DNA of 64,000 nt from JANNVZ01 sp031418455. Lineage in GTDB: Bacteria; Bacteroidota; Bacteroidia; Flavobacteriales_D; Sanyastnellaceae. Position 1 is the first letter of the stretch; each line of letters begins with the position of its first letter. Under the pieces are notes generated by a model. It was given only the letters and a program-made list of their open reading frames with translations, searched no databases and had not been told where the DNA came from. Shown in pieces: positions 44,076-52,335 of the stretch. The position numbers were made by a program, and so were the translations under genes. The stretch lies in contig JANOXJ010000074.1 of NCBI GenBank assembly GCA_031418455.1, forward strand, positions 11,319 to 75,318, written 5' to 3'.

Positions 44076-45215
44076 TTATTTGATGTATCGCCAATCCTGA
44101 TTGTTCTTAATGGTTTTGAGCGATTGATATATAAGACGAATTACATTGTCTACATCTTCCTTATGCACCATCTCTACTGTGGTGTGCATGTAGCGCAGCG
44201 GCAATGAAATAAGCGCACTTGCTACACCTGCATTGCTATATGCAAAAGCATCTGTATCTGTACCAGTGCTGCGCGAGGCCGCCTGACGTTGAATAGCAAT
44301 TTTATTTTTATCAGCAGTATCTATAATGTGCTTAAGCAAATTGTTTTGCACTGCAGGGCCGTAGCTCACTACAGGACCTTTGCCACAGGCCAGGTCGCCA
44401 TTTACCACCTTGTTCATCATAGGCGTTTGTGTGTCGTGGCACACATCAGTTACTATAGCCACATCAGGGTTTATGCGTTTGGCTATCATTTCGGCACCGC
44501 GAAGGCCTACTTCCTCCTGCACACTATTAGTAAAATAAACACCAAACGGAAGTTTGTCCTTATTCTCCTTTAGCATACGCGCCACTTCTGCAATCATAAA
44601 TCCGCCCACGCGGTTATCCAAAGCGCGACCCAAGTAGTAGCGATTATTGAGGGTAATAAATTCATCTTCAAACGTGCATACACAACCTATGTGAATGCCC
44701 ATTTTCTCCACTTCTTCCTTTGTAATTGCGCCTACTTCAAGAAAAATATTTTTCATGCTTGGAGCCTCTTCCTTGCCTGCATCGCGCACGTGTATAGCCG
44801 GCCAGCCAAACACACCTTTCACAATTCCTTTAGGAGTATGAATGTTTACACGCATGCTTGGTGCTATCATATGGTCGCTACCACCATTTCTGCGCAGGTA
44901 TATAAATCCATCGTTGGTGATATAATGCACAAACCACGAAATTTCATCGGCATGTGCTTCCACCACCACTTTGTAAGTGGCCTTAGGGTTTATAATTCCT
45001 ACCACTGTGCCATAGGTGTCCACCATGTACTCGTCCACATAAGGCCTTATATAGTCTAGCCATAGTTGTTGGCCAGGACTTTCGAAGCCTGTAGGCGCTG
45101 CATTGTTAATGTATTTCTCAAGAAATGCAATAGACTTATCGTTTACTACCGATTTAGTTTTAGAAGCATTTGTTTTTTTTGTTGCCGCAGGCTTAGCTGC
45201 TTGTTTCTTTGCCAT
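44076..45215 (-). CDS. M42-family metallopeptidase (TET aminopeptidase-like), 379 aa
   Basis: Cocatalytic metal aminopeptidase, typically a dodecameric shell. Metal ligands are visible in E-A-H-A-D-E-I-S-W, G-R-A-L-D-N-R-V-G-G, the catalytic pair Q-E-E-V-G-L-R-G-A and D-V-C-H-D-T, with the last ligand His in M-H-T-T-V-E-M-V. The first 25 residues are a low-complexity Lys/Ala/Thr tail (K-K-Q-A-A-K-P-A-A-T-K-K) that the family does not usually have, and no later Met gives a better start. Cytoplasmic peptide breakdown is the probable role. Confidence 0.88.
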   Translation of the reverse strand: MAKKQAAKPAATKKTNASKTKSVVNDKSIAFLEKYINNAAPTGFESPGQQLWLDYIRPYVDEYMVDTYGTVVGIINPKATYKVVVEAHADEISWFVHYITNDGFIYLRRNGGSDHMIAPSMRVNIHTPKGIVKGVFGWPAIHVRDAGKEEAPSMKNIFLEVGAITKEEVEKMGIHIGCVCTFEDEFITLNNRYYLGRALDNRVGGFMIAEVARMLKENKDKLPFGVYFTNSVQEEVGLRGAEMIAKRINPDVAIVTDVCHDTQTPMMNKVVNGDLACGKGPVVSYGPAVQNNLLKHIIDTADKNKIAIQRQAASRSTGTDTDAFAYSNAGVASALISLPLRYMHTTVEMVHKEDVDNVIRLIYQSLKTIKNNQDWRYIK

Positions 45216-45258
45216 AGTTAATTAGCGCCACTTATATGTGGCTATGGCGGTAAATGTA

Positions 45259-45287
45259 TTTGAGCAAGGCCAGGCATTTTACATTTA
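45259..45287 (+). promoter_or_regulatory. Candidate promoter of the mnmD-NUDIX pair
   Basis: TTTG (45259-45262), 17-base spacer, TACATTTA (45280-45287, seven of eight consensus positions). It ends 17 bases before ATG 45305 and lies downstream of the alternative ATG at 45254, so it favours the later start. Confidence 0.45.
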
Positions 45288-45304
45288 AACAGACACAATA
45301 TTCA

Positions 45305-45973
45305 ATGCACATTGGTGATAAACTAACTATAGAATTAATAACCACTGAGGATGGTTCGCCCTCGCTGTACTTGCCACATTTGCTGGAAACATACCACAGC
45401 CGCCATGGCGCAGTAAGAGAAGCCATGCATGTTTTTATCCAAAATGGGTTTCGTCATGTTGCTCCGCAGTTTTCTGTAGTAGAAATACTTGAGGTTGGAT
45501 TTGGCACCGGCCTTAATGCGCTGCTTACTTGCCAGGAAAGCACCCTAGCCAAGCAGCAAGTACGCTATACAACTATCGAAAAATTTCCGCTGAATAAGGA
45601 GGTATATGAAGCCATTCACTATGGCACTGATAGAGAATTATATTTAGAACTGCACCAAGCCGAGTGGGAAAAAGATGTATTGATTCATAACCACTTTACC
45701 CTCCATAAGACACATGACACGCTCGAAAAATTTGAATCTAAACATACATTTAATCTTGTGTACTATGATGCGTTTGGGCCGCCTGCGCAGCCAGAAATGT
45801 GGACGCCTGAGTTATTCAAAAAAATATTTGATATGATGGCAGCGGGCGGAGTGCTGGTAACCTATTGTGCCAAGGGACAGGTGCGAAGAAATTTGCAAAG
45901 CTGCGGATTTTTGGTAGAACGCCTTCCCGGCCCACCGGGCAAACGTGAAATGCTAAGAGCAACAAAACCATGA
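45305..45973 (+). CDS. mnmD: MnmD-like tRNA (5-methylaminomethyl-2-thiouridine) methyltransferase, 222 aa
   Basis: SAM-dependent methyltransferase completing wobble U34 modification. It opens with I-E-L-I-T-T-E-D-G-S-P-S-L-Y and Y-H-S-R-H-G-A-V-R-E-A-M-H-V-F-I, the DUF752 signature. It contains the SAM-binding I-L-E-V-G-F-G-T-G-L-N-A-L and D-A-F-G-P-P-A-Q-P-E-M-W-T-P, and ends with V-T-Y-C-A-K-G-Q-V-R-R-N-L. This is the MnmC N-half without the FAD oxidase half, the stand-alone form called MnmD. I start at ATG 45305 since homologues begin there and a promoter box precedes it; ATG 45254 would add 17 residues. The stop overlaps the NUDIX start (ATGA). Confidence 0.85.
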   Translation: MHIGDKLTIELITTEDGSPSLYLPHLLETYHSRHGAVREAMHVFIQNGFRHVAPQFSVVEILEVGFGTGLNALLTCQESTLAKQQVRYTTIEKFPLNKEVYEAIHYGTDRELYLELHQAEWEKDVLIHNHFTLHKTHDTLEKFESKHTFNLVYYDAFGPPAQPEMWTPELFKKIFDMMAAGGVLVTYCAKGQVRRNLQSCGFLVERLPGPPGKREMLRATKP

Positions 45974-46425
45974 AAAACGAGATTACAAAATTTAATGTGC
46001 GTGTTTACTTTTTGCTTTTGAATGAAGCAAATGAGGTACTTGTTTCTGATGAAATAATAAAAGGAAACGCGTATACAAAATTTCCGGGTGGTGGCCTTGA
46101 GTTTGGAGAGGGAACAATGGAGTGTGCCCTGCGCGAAGCGCGCGAAGAGTTGGGCCAGGAAATAACAAACCTAAACCATTTTTACACCACCGATTTTTTC
46201 TTGCAATCTGCCTTTCGTCCTGCGCATCAGGTTATTTCTATTTATTACACTGCACAGTTAAGAGATACCGCTCAGTTCAGACAGAGTAAAAAGCGATTTG
46301 ATTTTTTACAAATCTACAACGATGAAGAATCTTTTAGATGGGTGATGAAGAATGAACTGGATGAAAATGAATTTGCCTTTGCAGCTGATAAGAATGTAGT
46401 GAAGCTAATAAAAGAAATGAAATAA
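45970..46425 (+). CDS. NUDIX hydrolase, 151 aa
   Basis: The Nudix box reads G-G-x5-E with G-G-G-L-E-F-G-E-G-T-M-E-C-A-L-R-E-A-R-E-E-L-G, giving the R-E-x-x-E-E-x-G core that binds Mg and diphosphate substrates. Substrate class unknown (sugar nucleotides, NADH, oxidised dNTPs). Coupled to mnmD by ATGA. Its TAA (46423-46425) is shared with the first bases of repeat copy C. Confidence 0.88.
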   Translation: MKNEITKFNVRVYFLLLNEANEVLVSDEIIKGNAYTKFPGGGLEFGEGTMECALREAREELGQEITNLNHFYTTDFFLQSAFRPAHQVISIYYTAQLRDTAQFRQSKKRFDFLQIYNDEESFRWVMKNELDENEFAFAADKNVVKLIKEMK

Positions 46426-46479
46426 CCCAGATTATGCAATTGAAAATTTCAATTGCATAAACGATTAACAAAATCAACC
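46424..46479 (+). repeat. Dispersed palindromic repeat, 56-bp form, copy C
   Basis: A near-identical copy of 18981-19036. The core TTATGCAATTGAA and TTCAATTGCATAA form a 13-bp stem with a three-base loop. The element fills the gap between two convergent genes: it contains the last two bases of the NUDIX stop codon and supplies the stop codon of the minus-strand gene at 46474. Confidence 0.82.
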
Positions 46480-47046
46480 CAACCTTTTCATCACCTGCTT
46501 TTGCACCAGCTGAAAAAGTTGATCGGGATTTAAAGTGCGCCAAGCCATTTCGTTGAGTTTGCCGCCCAATACAAAATAGCTATCTATGTTGCTACGCTCT
46601 AAATCTTCCATCACATGGTCGCGAAAATTGAGCAGCGCTATCCATCCATCTTCATCGCACACCTCATCATACCACTCCTGGTAGTAGCTATCATCATCGC
46701 CATGAAAGTTGAGCACATTTTCGCCAATAAGAATAAACTTGTTGATACCATTCTGCATCATAGTTTCGGCAATGTCGCGTTTTAAGAACATAATGTCATT
46801 GTAAAGCAAATCGTTCCACTCGCCTATTAACTCTATAATTCCAAAACCCTCGTTATAGTCAGCATAAAGCACTTTCAGAAAAAGTGTTTGGCTACCAAAC
46901 TCGTCCCACTGAGGATGTATGTAATGGTCATAAATTTTTTGTGAATATTCAAACTCAGAATATTCCCTTTCGAAAAAAGGGGAATAAGGATCCTCGCTGG
47001 CTACATACAAGCCACGCCAGTTGAAATATGGTTCCAGTGTATGCAC
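46474..47046 (-). CDS. Conserved hypothetical acidic protein, 190 aa
   Basis: Not recognised. Strongly acidic and aromatic (E-W-Y-D-E-V-C-D-E-D-G-W, Y-S-E-F-E-Y-S-Q) with alternating helices and strands, no signal peptide and no transmembrane segment, so cytoplasmic. The GTG start (47044-47046) is three bases after murQ, so it is very likely co-translated with it. The last codons and the TGA lie inside repeat copy C, so the repeat has trimmed or extended its C-terminus. Confidence 0.68.
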   Translation of the reverse strand: MHTLEPYFNWRGLYVASEDPYSPFFEREYSEFEYSQKIYDHYIHPQWDEFGSQTLFLKVLYADYNEGFGIIELIGEWNDLLYNDIMFLKRDIAETMMQNGINKFILIGENVLNFHGDDDSYYQEWYDEVCDEDGWIALLNFRDHVMEDLERSNIDSYFVLGGKLNEMAWRTLNPDQLFQLVQKQVMKRLG

Positions 47047-47049
47047 GTG

Positions 47050-47865
47050 CTATTCTTCTAAATTATTAAAAGCATCTACCGCTTTTCTTACACTGCCATA
47101 TTTCATAAGCCAATTATGCGCTTCTTCTTCGTCCAACCCTGTTTGCTGCATTACCATGCGTGTACCTCTGCCCACCAATTTATGGTTGCTCAGTTGCATA
47201 TCTACCATCTTGTTGCCGCGCACCCTTCCCAGCTGAATCATTACTGCGGTGCTTATCATATTCAACACTAGTTTTTGGGCGGTGCCACTTTTCATGCGTG
47301 TGCTTCCGGTTACAAACTCCGGTCCTACTGGCACTACTATTGGGAATTTAGAATTTTTAGCCACCTCGCTGTTTATGTTGCACACTATGCAACCTGTAGT
47401 AATGTTTTGCTGGTTACACATTTTAAGCGCGCCTATCACATAGGGTGTTCTGCCCGATGCGGCTATACCTATTACCACATCCAAGTCATTTATTTCGTGC
47501 ATTTGCAAATCCTTCCAACCTTGTTCCATATCATCTTCAGCAAACTCCACCGGATAGCGAATGGCCTTATCGCCCCCGGCTATAAGACCTACTACCAGGC
47601 CGTGCTCCACCCCAAAAGTTGGAGGGCACTCGCTGGCATCTACCACACCCAGCCTTCCGCTAGTGCCGGCACCCATATAGAATAGCCTGCCTCCAGCCTT
47701 CATTTGAGGCACTATTGCGCTTACCAGCATTTCTATGCTAGGTATGGCCTTCTCAATAGCTAATGGCACGGTTTTATCTTCACTATTAATTGCATGAAGT
47801 ATTTCTGCCACCGGCATTTTCTCCAAATCATTGTATTTGCTGTCGCTTTCAGTAATGCTTTGCAC
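47050..47865 (-). CDS. murQ: N-acetylmuramic acid 6-phosphate etherase, 271 aa
   Basis: Cleaves the lactyl ether of MurNAc-6-P during peptidoglycan recycling. It has E-D-K-T-V-P-L-A-I-E, the SIS-domain F-Y-M-G-A-G-T-S-G-R-L-G-V-V-D-A-S-E-C and T-R-M-K-S-G-T-A-Q-K, all typical. I begin at GTG 47863-47865 (M-Q-S-I-T-E-S-D-S-K-Y), since homologues start a few residues before the conserved I-T-E and a TACTTTTG box sits just upstream; TTG 47886 would add seven residues. No MurNAc kinase or phosphotransferase system is in the window. Confidence 0.93.
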   Translation of the reverse strand: MQSITESDSKYNDLEKMPVAEILHAINSEDKTVPLAIEKAIPSIEMLVSAIVPQMKAGGRLFYMGAGTSGRLGVVDASECPPTFGVEHGLVVGLIAGGDKAIRYPVEFAEDDMEQGWKDLQMHEINDLDVVIGIAASGRTPYVIGALKMCNQQNITTGCIVCNINSEVAKNSKFPIVVPVGPEFVTGSTRMKSGTAQKLVLNMISTAVMIQLGRVRGNKMVDMQLSNHKLVGRGTRMVMQQTGLDEEEAHNWLMKYGSVRKAVDAFNNLEE

Positions 47866-47883
47866 TGTAAATTGTATTTGAGG

Positions 47884-47891
47884 CAAAAGTA
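47884..47891 (-). promoter_or_regulatory. -7 promoter box before murQ
   Basis: The minus strand reads TACTTTTG, a complete TAnnTTTG, 18 bases before the GTG at 47865 and overlapping the alternative TTG start. This supports the shorter murQ. Confidence 0.4.
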
Positions 47892-47986
47892 TTTACCACT
47901 GCGCTGGGTGCGGTATTATTTTATTCCACAACGCATGCATGGCTTTTTTTGGATTTAATAACACTTATATTCACAAAAATTTACTA

Positions 47987-47994
47987 TATATTTG
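47987..47994 (+). promoter_or_regulatory. -7 promoter box before the PD40/TPR gene
   Basis: TATATTTG, an exact consensus match, 53 bases before the ATG. No TTG sits 17-23 bases upstream. Confidence 0.4.
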
Positions 47995-48047
47995 ACTAAC
48001 ATTCACCTCGGCTAAGCCGGGAACAACTAACTAAACTATTTCTTTTT

Positions 48048-49670
48048 ATGAATTCCTTACGAAGCACAGCACTGATTTTGCTACTCGGCATCAGCTATTT
48101 ACACATACAGGCACAACCAGAAAATTCAGGTTCGAGTGTGATGGACCAGGCACTAATAGCCCCTCGCATATTGGCCGCGCGCCACGAGTTTAATGACAAT
48201 AATATGCGTGGTGCACTAACCATCTACCGTGAGGTATTGGAGGCCGACCCTTCCAATTCGCAAGCACTATATGGCACAGCAGAATGTCATTATTACTTAA
48301 AAAAATACAAATTGGCTGAAGAATATTTGGACAAGGCAGTGGCAGCCAATGCAGCTGTAAATAGCGAAACAAATCTGTTTTATGGACAGATATACCACCG
48401 CACAGCTAATCTTGATAAAGCCATTAGCTATTTTGAAAAATACCTCTTGGAAGAGCGACCAAAAAGTTATGGCTATTCATTGGCCAATGAATATTTAGCA
48501 CAATGCAAATTTGCCAAAGAAATGATGGCGCAGCCGGTGAATGTAAAAATAGAAAACCTTGGCGAGGACATTAATTCCAGGTTTGATGACTATACACCTA
48601 GCATAACTGCTGACGGTAAAATGATGGTATTTACATCGCGCAGAAGCGATACCAAAGGAGGCGCCATAGATGAATCTGGCGACTACAAATTTTTTGAAGA
48701 TATATACTACACCAGTTATGACGAGGCCACTAAAAAATGGAGCAAGGCTATAGGTGTGCCGGGCGATTTAAATACAGATACCTACGATGCTGTGCTGAGC
48801 GTAGTGCCCAATGGAACTGGCATGTATGTGTACAAGAACACAGTAACTACCACAGGCGATATTTACTATTCAGAATTTAATAAAGAAGCGAATATCTGGA
48901 GTACAGCTACAAAACTTCAGCGCCCTATCAACACAAGTTATTTTGAAGGCTCAGTAAGTATTACTGCCGATGGAAATACAATTTATTTCATAAGCGAAAG
49001 ACCAGAAGGAAAAGGACAAGGAGACATATATGTGTCTACTAAGAAAAACGGGCAATGGTCGTCACCGGTAAACATAGGTGATGTGCTAAACACCACAGAA
49101 GATGAAAAATTTGTGTTCATACACCCCAATGGAAAAACGCTCTACTTCTCCAGCAACGGACACCAAAGTATGGGTAGTTATGACATTTTCAAAACTGAAT
49201 TTATAAATGGAGCTTGGGGCGTGCCGGTAAATTTAGGATACCCTATTAATACAGTAAATGAAGAATCTACCTTCTCGCTTACTAACGACAATAAATCTAT
49301 GTACATAGCTGCTGAGTACGACAACAGCCTGGGCGAACGTGACCTGTATAAAATAGATGTAAGCAACTACACGCTTGTAGCGCAAGGCTATGACAAAAGC
49401 ATGTTTGGTCAAATACTATGCACTGTGCAAAACACGAATAACGGTAAGGGCATAAAAGGAGCTAAGGTGAAAATACTTAATGCAGCTACGGGAAAATTAG
49501 TAACTACTGCAGAGACTGATAAAACAGGTGTTGCGAAAATAAATGTGCCCGGTAATTTTAAATATCGTGTAGAAGTAACAGTAATAGGCGCAGAGCCACA
49601 AACGGTAGAAGTGGATTTGAAAATTGCAGAAAACGGAGAGACAATTAAAAAGGTTGATCTGAAATTTTAA
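48048..49670 (+). CDS. Exported TPR/PD40 beta-propeller protein with C-terminal carboxypeptidase-regulatory-like domain, 540 aa
   Basis: The signal peptide ends I-Q-A-Q (about 22). Residues about 50-140 are TPRs (A-L-Y-G-T-A-E-C-H-Y-Y-L-K-K-Y). From about 180 there are four PD40/WD40-like blades, each with a 'T-x-D-G-x-x-x-x-F-x-S-x-R' type motif (Y-T-P-S-I-T-A-D-G-K-M-M-V-F). The last 90 residues form a CarboxypepD-regulatory-like domain (G-K-G-I-K-G-A-K-V-K-I-L-N). This order matches the N-terminal three quarters of PorE-like T9SS/envelope proteins, but the usual OmpA domain is absent; the frame ends cleanly and a terminator follows, so it is not an obvious truncation. Periplasmic scaffolding is likely. 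Confidence 0.82.
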   Translation: MNSLRSTALILLLGISYLHIQAQPENSGSSVMDQALIAPRILAARHEFNDNNMRGALTIYREVLEADPSNSQALYGTAECHYYLKKYKLAEEYLDKAVAANAAVNSETNLFYGQIYHRTANLDKAISYFEKYLLEERPKSYGYSLANEYLAQCKFAKEMMAQPVNVKIENLGEDINSRFDDYTPSITADGKMMVFTSRRSDTKGGAIDESGDYKFFEDIYYTSYDEATKKWSKAIGVPGDLNTDTYDAVLSVVPNGTGMYVYKNTVTTTGDIYYSEFNKEANIWSTATKLQRPINTSYFEGSVSITADGNTIYFISERPEGKGQGDIYVSTKKNGQWSSPVNIGDVLNTTEDEKFVFIHPNGKTLYFSSNGHQSMGSYDIFKTEFINGAWGVPVNLGYPINTVNEESTFSLTNDNKSMYIAAEYDNSLGERDLYKIDVSNYTLVAQGYDKSMFGQILCTVQNTNNGKGIKGAKVKILNAATGKLVTTAETDKTGVAKINVPGNFKYRVEVTVIGAEPQTVEVDLKIAENGETIKKVDLKF

Positions 49671-49763
49671 AATCAATCAATAAGTACAAATAGCTTAATC
49701 GATATAAAAATAATTGGCAAATAACCATTGCCCCCATTCGAATTCTATATTAAATAATCAAAT

Positions 49764-49794
49764 AAAAAAGGGCGCCTAAGGCGCCCTTTTTTTT
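49764..49794 (+). terminator. Bidirectional terminator between the PD40 gene and the beta-mannosidase gene
   Basis: AAAAAAGGGCGCC and GGCGCCCTTTTTT form a perfect GC-rich hairpin with a three-base loop and A/T runs on both sides, as suits two convergent genes. Confidence 0.93.
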
Positions 49795-49809
49795 CATCTC
49801 ACTTTTAAA

Positions 49810-52221
49810 TTACTTTTTATCTAGGTCTATAAATTCAAAACTCACCTTTTTGCGAACTGCTTTTTTCGCTTTATCTTCCACTGTAGTTTCGGTCCTTTCC
49901 GGAATCATAAGTTTGGAGTTAGCGAAAGAGAGTTTCTGCACTCTGTCGTAGTTTTTATGACTCACTAGCCCCACAATATTCACGCGGATAGTTTTATTAT
50001 CGGTAGATTCTTTGCCGAGTACTTTAGCCAAATCAACCGTGTGCACTACTTGCGCACCCTGAGCTAGCATCACTTCCACAGGTTCTGAAGTATATAAAAC
50101 TTTTCCATCCAAATCCTCGATGGTGTAGGTCAATGTACCCTGTTCGTCCTTAATGTAATTATCGCTAATCCAATAAATTTTTACATCACGATTGTCCACT
50201 TCGCACGAGATTAGTTGCGGTGCATATAGCAACGTTAAATATTCGTGCAGCAGTTTCTTATTGCCTTTGTAATCTATGCCAGCCCATGAAAAAGAAGGCC
50301 ATACATCGTTCAGCTGCCAATACATAGTGCCCATGCACCTTCCCATGTTTCTGCGCTCTGCTTCTATGCCCAGCCCTATTCCTTCTGCTTGCACCACTTG
50401 AGTAATACGCGCATATTTTTCTAAATTATAGTGCGGCACATTGGGGTACCAATTGCCCATGTATTTATCCATTAGCTTAAAACCTCTGTTGTGCTTTTGA
50501 TGTTGCGCCATGCCAGCGTCATCGTAAGAAAGATTTGGACCCACCATCATTTCACCCACTACCGACATACTTGGAAACGACTGCATACCAAACTCGCTCA
50601 TAAAGCGTGGTATTTTATTCATAAGCACCTCAAAAGGCTCCTCATCGTGCCACACCCCCCAATAATGCGAATCGCCTTCGTTCAAACTTCGTGCATCACC
50701 TCTTCCAAAAAGTGGCGATGACTCCCAATAATCTAAATTAGTATTTTTCTTAACCGCTTTGCCGAGCGTTAAATCAAACACATCTTTGTATGCGCGCCAA
50801 AGTTGATTCTTAGTTTTCTCGCTTAGCCCTTGCTGCCATCCCCATCTTTCCCAGCCCTCGGCATTTTCATTATTGCCACACCAAAGCGCCATGCTAGGGT
50901 GATTGCGTAATCGTATGGTTTGCTCATCGGCTTCTGCTATAATATTTGTGACAAACAAACTATCAGCTGGGTACATACTGCAAGCAAACATAAAATCTTG
51001 CCACACCATTATTCCCATCTCATCGCACAGTTCATAAAACTTATCGTCTTCATAAACACCACCTCCCCACACACGCAGCATATTAAAATTAGCATCCTTG
51101 CAGCTTTGCAATAGCTTGCGATAATCGTCAGTGGTAGCAGCTCCTGGGAAATATTTTGCAGGTATATAATTGGCTCCTTTTATAAATACCGGCAACCCAT
51201 TTAGTTTAAAATAAAACGACTCACCAATAGAATCTTTTTCTGTTACAAGTTCTATAGTTCTAAAACCCGTTTTGACAGATTTAGTATCTATTACACTTTC
51301 CCCACGTACCAGCCAGGCATTGAATTTATAAAGGCTTGCATTGCCCTGCCCATTGCACCACCAAAGAAAAGGAAATTGAAGTTCCAAAGGCAACTCTACC
51401 AGGTTCATACCTTTTTTTAGTTGAATATTGGTGCTCCAAGTATCGCCTGTACGTTCCATTTCAAACACCACACGCGCAGCCTCCTCTTTTAAAGAATGAA
51501 TAGTAAATGTAGTTTTAATACTGGCTGCTTTATTGGAAACAGATTTTTGTTCTATGTATATATCAGTAAACCTGGCTTCATCATAGGCCAATATCTCTAT
51601 AGGTTTTGTAATACCACATGTAATTAGTTTAGGCCCCCAGTCCCAACCAAAATGAAATTGAGGTTTTCTTGAAATAGCTCTAATACCTTCGCCAGGCAAT
51701 GGATACGACAACTCAGTCAAACGCTTTTCACCAACAATCAATGGAGAGGTAAAAACTATTTTTAGAATATTGCCCTTTCGTTTTGCTGCCGGTTTTATAT
51801 CCACCTCCCACGTTCTAAAAGCATTATCTGCATCTATAAGCAACTTATCATTCAAGTATACTTTTGCATACGTATCCAATCCGTTGAAGCGCAAGCGCAA
51901 CACTTCCATTTTAAAAACTGGTTCTTGTATTTCAAAAGGTTCGCTTTTATAAATCCAATTTTTATCGGCAACCCATTGGCAATCTTTTTCGTTAGTGCCA
52001 AGAAAAGGATCTTTAATAATGCCACCAGCCATTAAATCCGTATGAACACACCCTGGCACTTTTGCGGCATGCCACTCGGTGGATTTATCCTCCTGTGCAA
52101 ATGTCCATGTGGCATAAATATCTTGCAGCACCACAGTACCAGTGCCTATAGGCAAGTCTTGAGCAGAAAGTGGATTTGCAATTTGCATAAGGACGACAAA
52201 AATTAATATTACTGACTTCAT
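49810..52221 (-). CDS. Secreted glycoside hydrolase family 2 beta-mannosidase, 803 aa
   Basis: Signal peptide ending N-P-L-S-A-Q. GH2 order: a jelly-roll sugar-binding domain (D-L-P-I-G... to about 190), an Ig-like domain, then the TIM barrel with acid/base Glu in A-L-W-C-G-N-N-E-N-A-E-G and nucleophile Glu in R-F-M-S-E-F-G-M-Q-S-F. The K-P-Q-F-H-F-G-W-D-W-G-P-K motif and G-x-N-Y-I-P loop are typical of mannosidases rather than galactosidases. It removes terminal beta-mannose from mannan or N-glycan fragments in the periplasm. No SusC/SusD pair is nearby, so it is not in a classic PUL. Confidence 0.9.
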   Translation of the reverse strand: MKSVILIFVVLMQIANPLSAQDLPIGTGTVVLQDIYATWTFAQEDKSTEWHAAKVPGCVHTDLMAGGIIKDPFLGTNEKDCQWVADKNWIYKSEPFEIQEPVFKMEVLRLRFNGLDTYAKVYLNDKLLIDADNAFRTWEVDIKPAAKRKGNILKIVFTSPLIVGEKRLTELSYPLPGEGIRAISRKPQFHFGWDWGPKLITCGITKPIEILAYDEARFTDIYIEQKSVSNKAASIKTTFTIHSLKEEAARVVFEMERTGDTWSTNIQLKKGMNLVELPLELQFPFLWWCNGQGNASLYKFNAWLVRGESVIDTKSVKTGFRTIELVTEKDSIGESFYFKLNGLPVFIKGANYIPAKYFPGAATTDDYRKLLQSCKDANFNMLRVWGGGVYEDDKFYELCDEMGIMVWQDFMFACSMYPADSLFVTNIIAEADEQTIRLRNHPSMALWCGNNENAEGWERWGWQQGLSEKTKNQLWRAYKDVFDLTLGKAVKKNTNLDYWESSPLFGRGDARSLNEGDSHYWGVWHDEEPFEVLMNKIPRFMSEFGMQSFPSMSVVGEMMVGPNLSYDDAGMAQHQKHNRGFKLMDKYMGNWYPNVPHYNLEKYARITQVVQAEGIGLGIEAERRNMGRCMGTMYWQLNDVWPSFSWAGIDYKGNKKLLHEYLTLLYAPQLISCEVDNRDVKIYWISDNYIKDEQGTLTYTIEDLDGKVLYTSEPVEVMLAQGAQVVHTVDLAKVLGKESTDNKTIRVNIVGLVSHKNYDRVQKLSFANSKLMIPERTETTVEDKAKKAVRKKVSFEFIDLDKK

Positions 52222-52335
52222 ACTATTTACTTATAAAAGTTACCTGAACTATGACGCTAATATTCCAATATTCCATAATTCATTCCAAAATTTTTACAAG
52301 AACCACTACCACCTTGAATCACAGGCCAAATCTGC

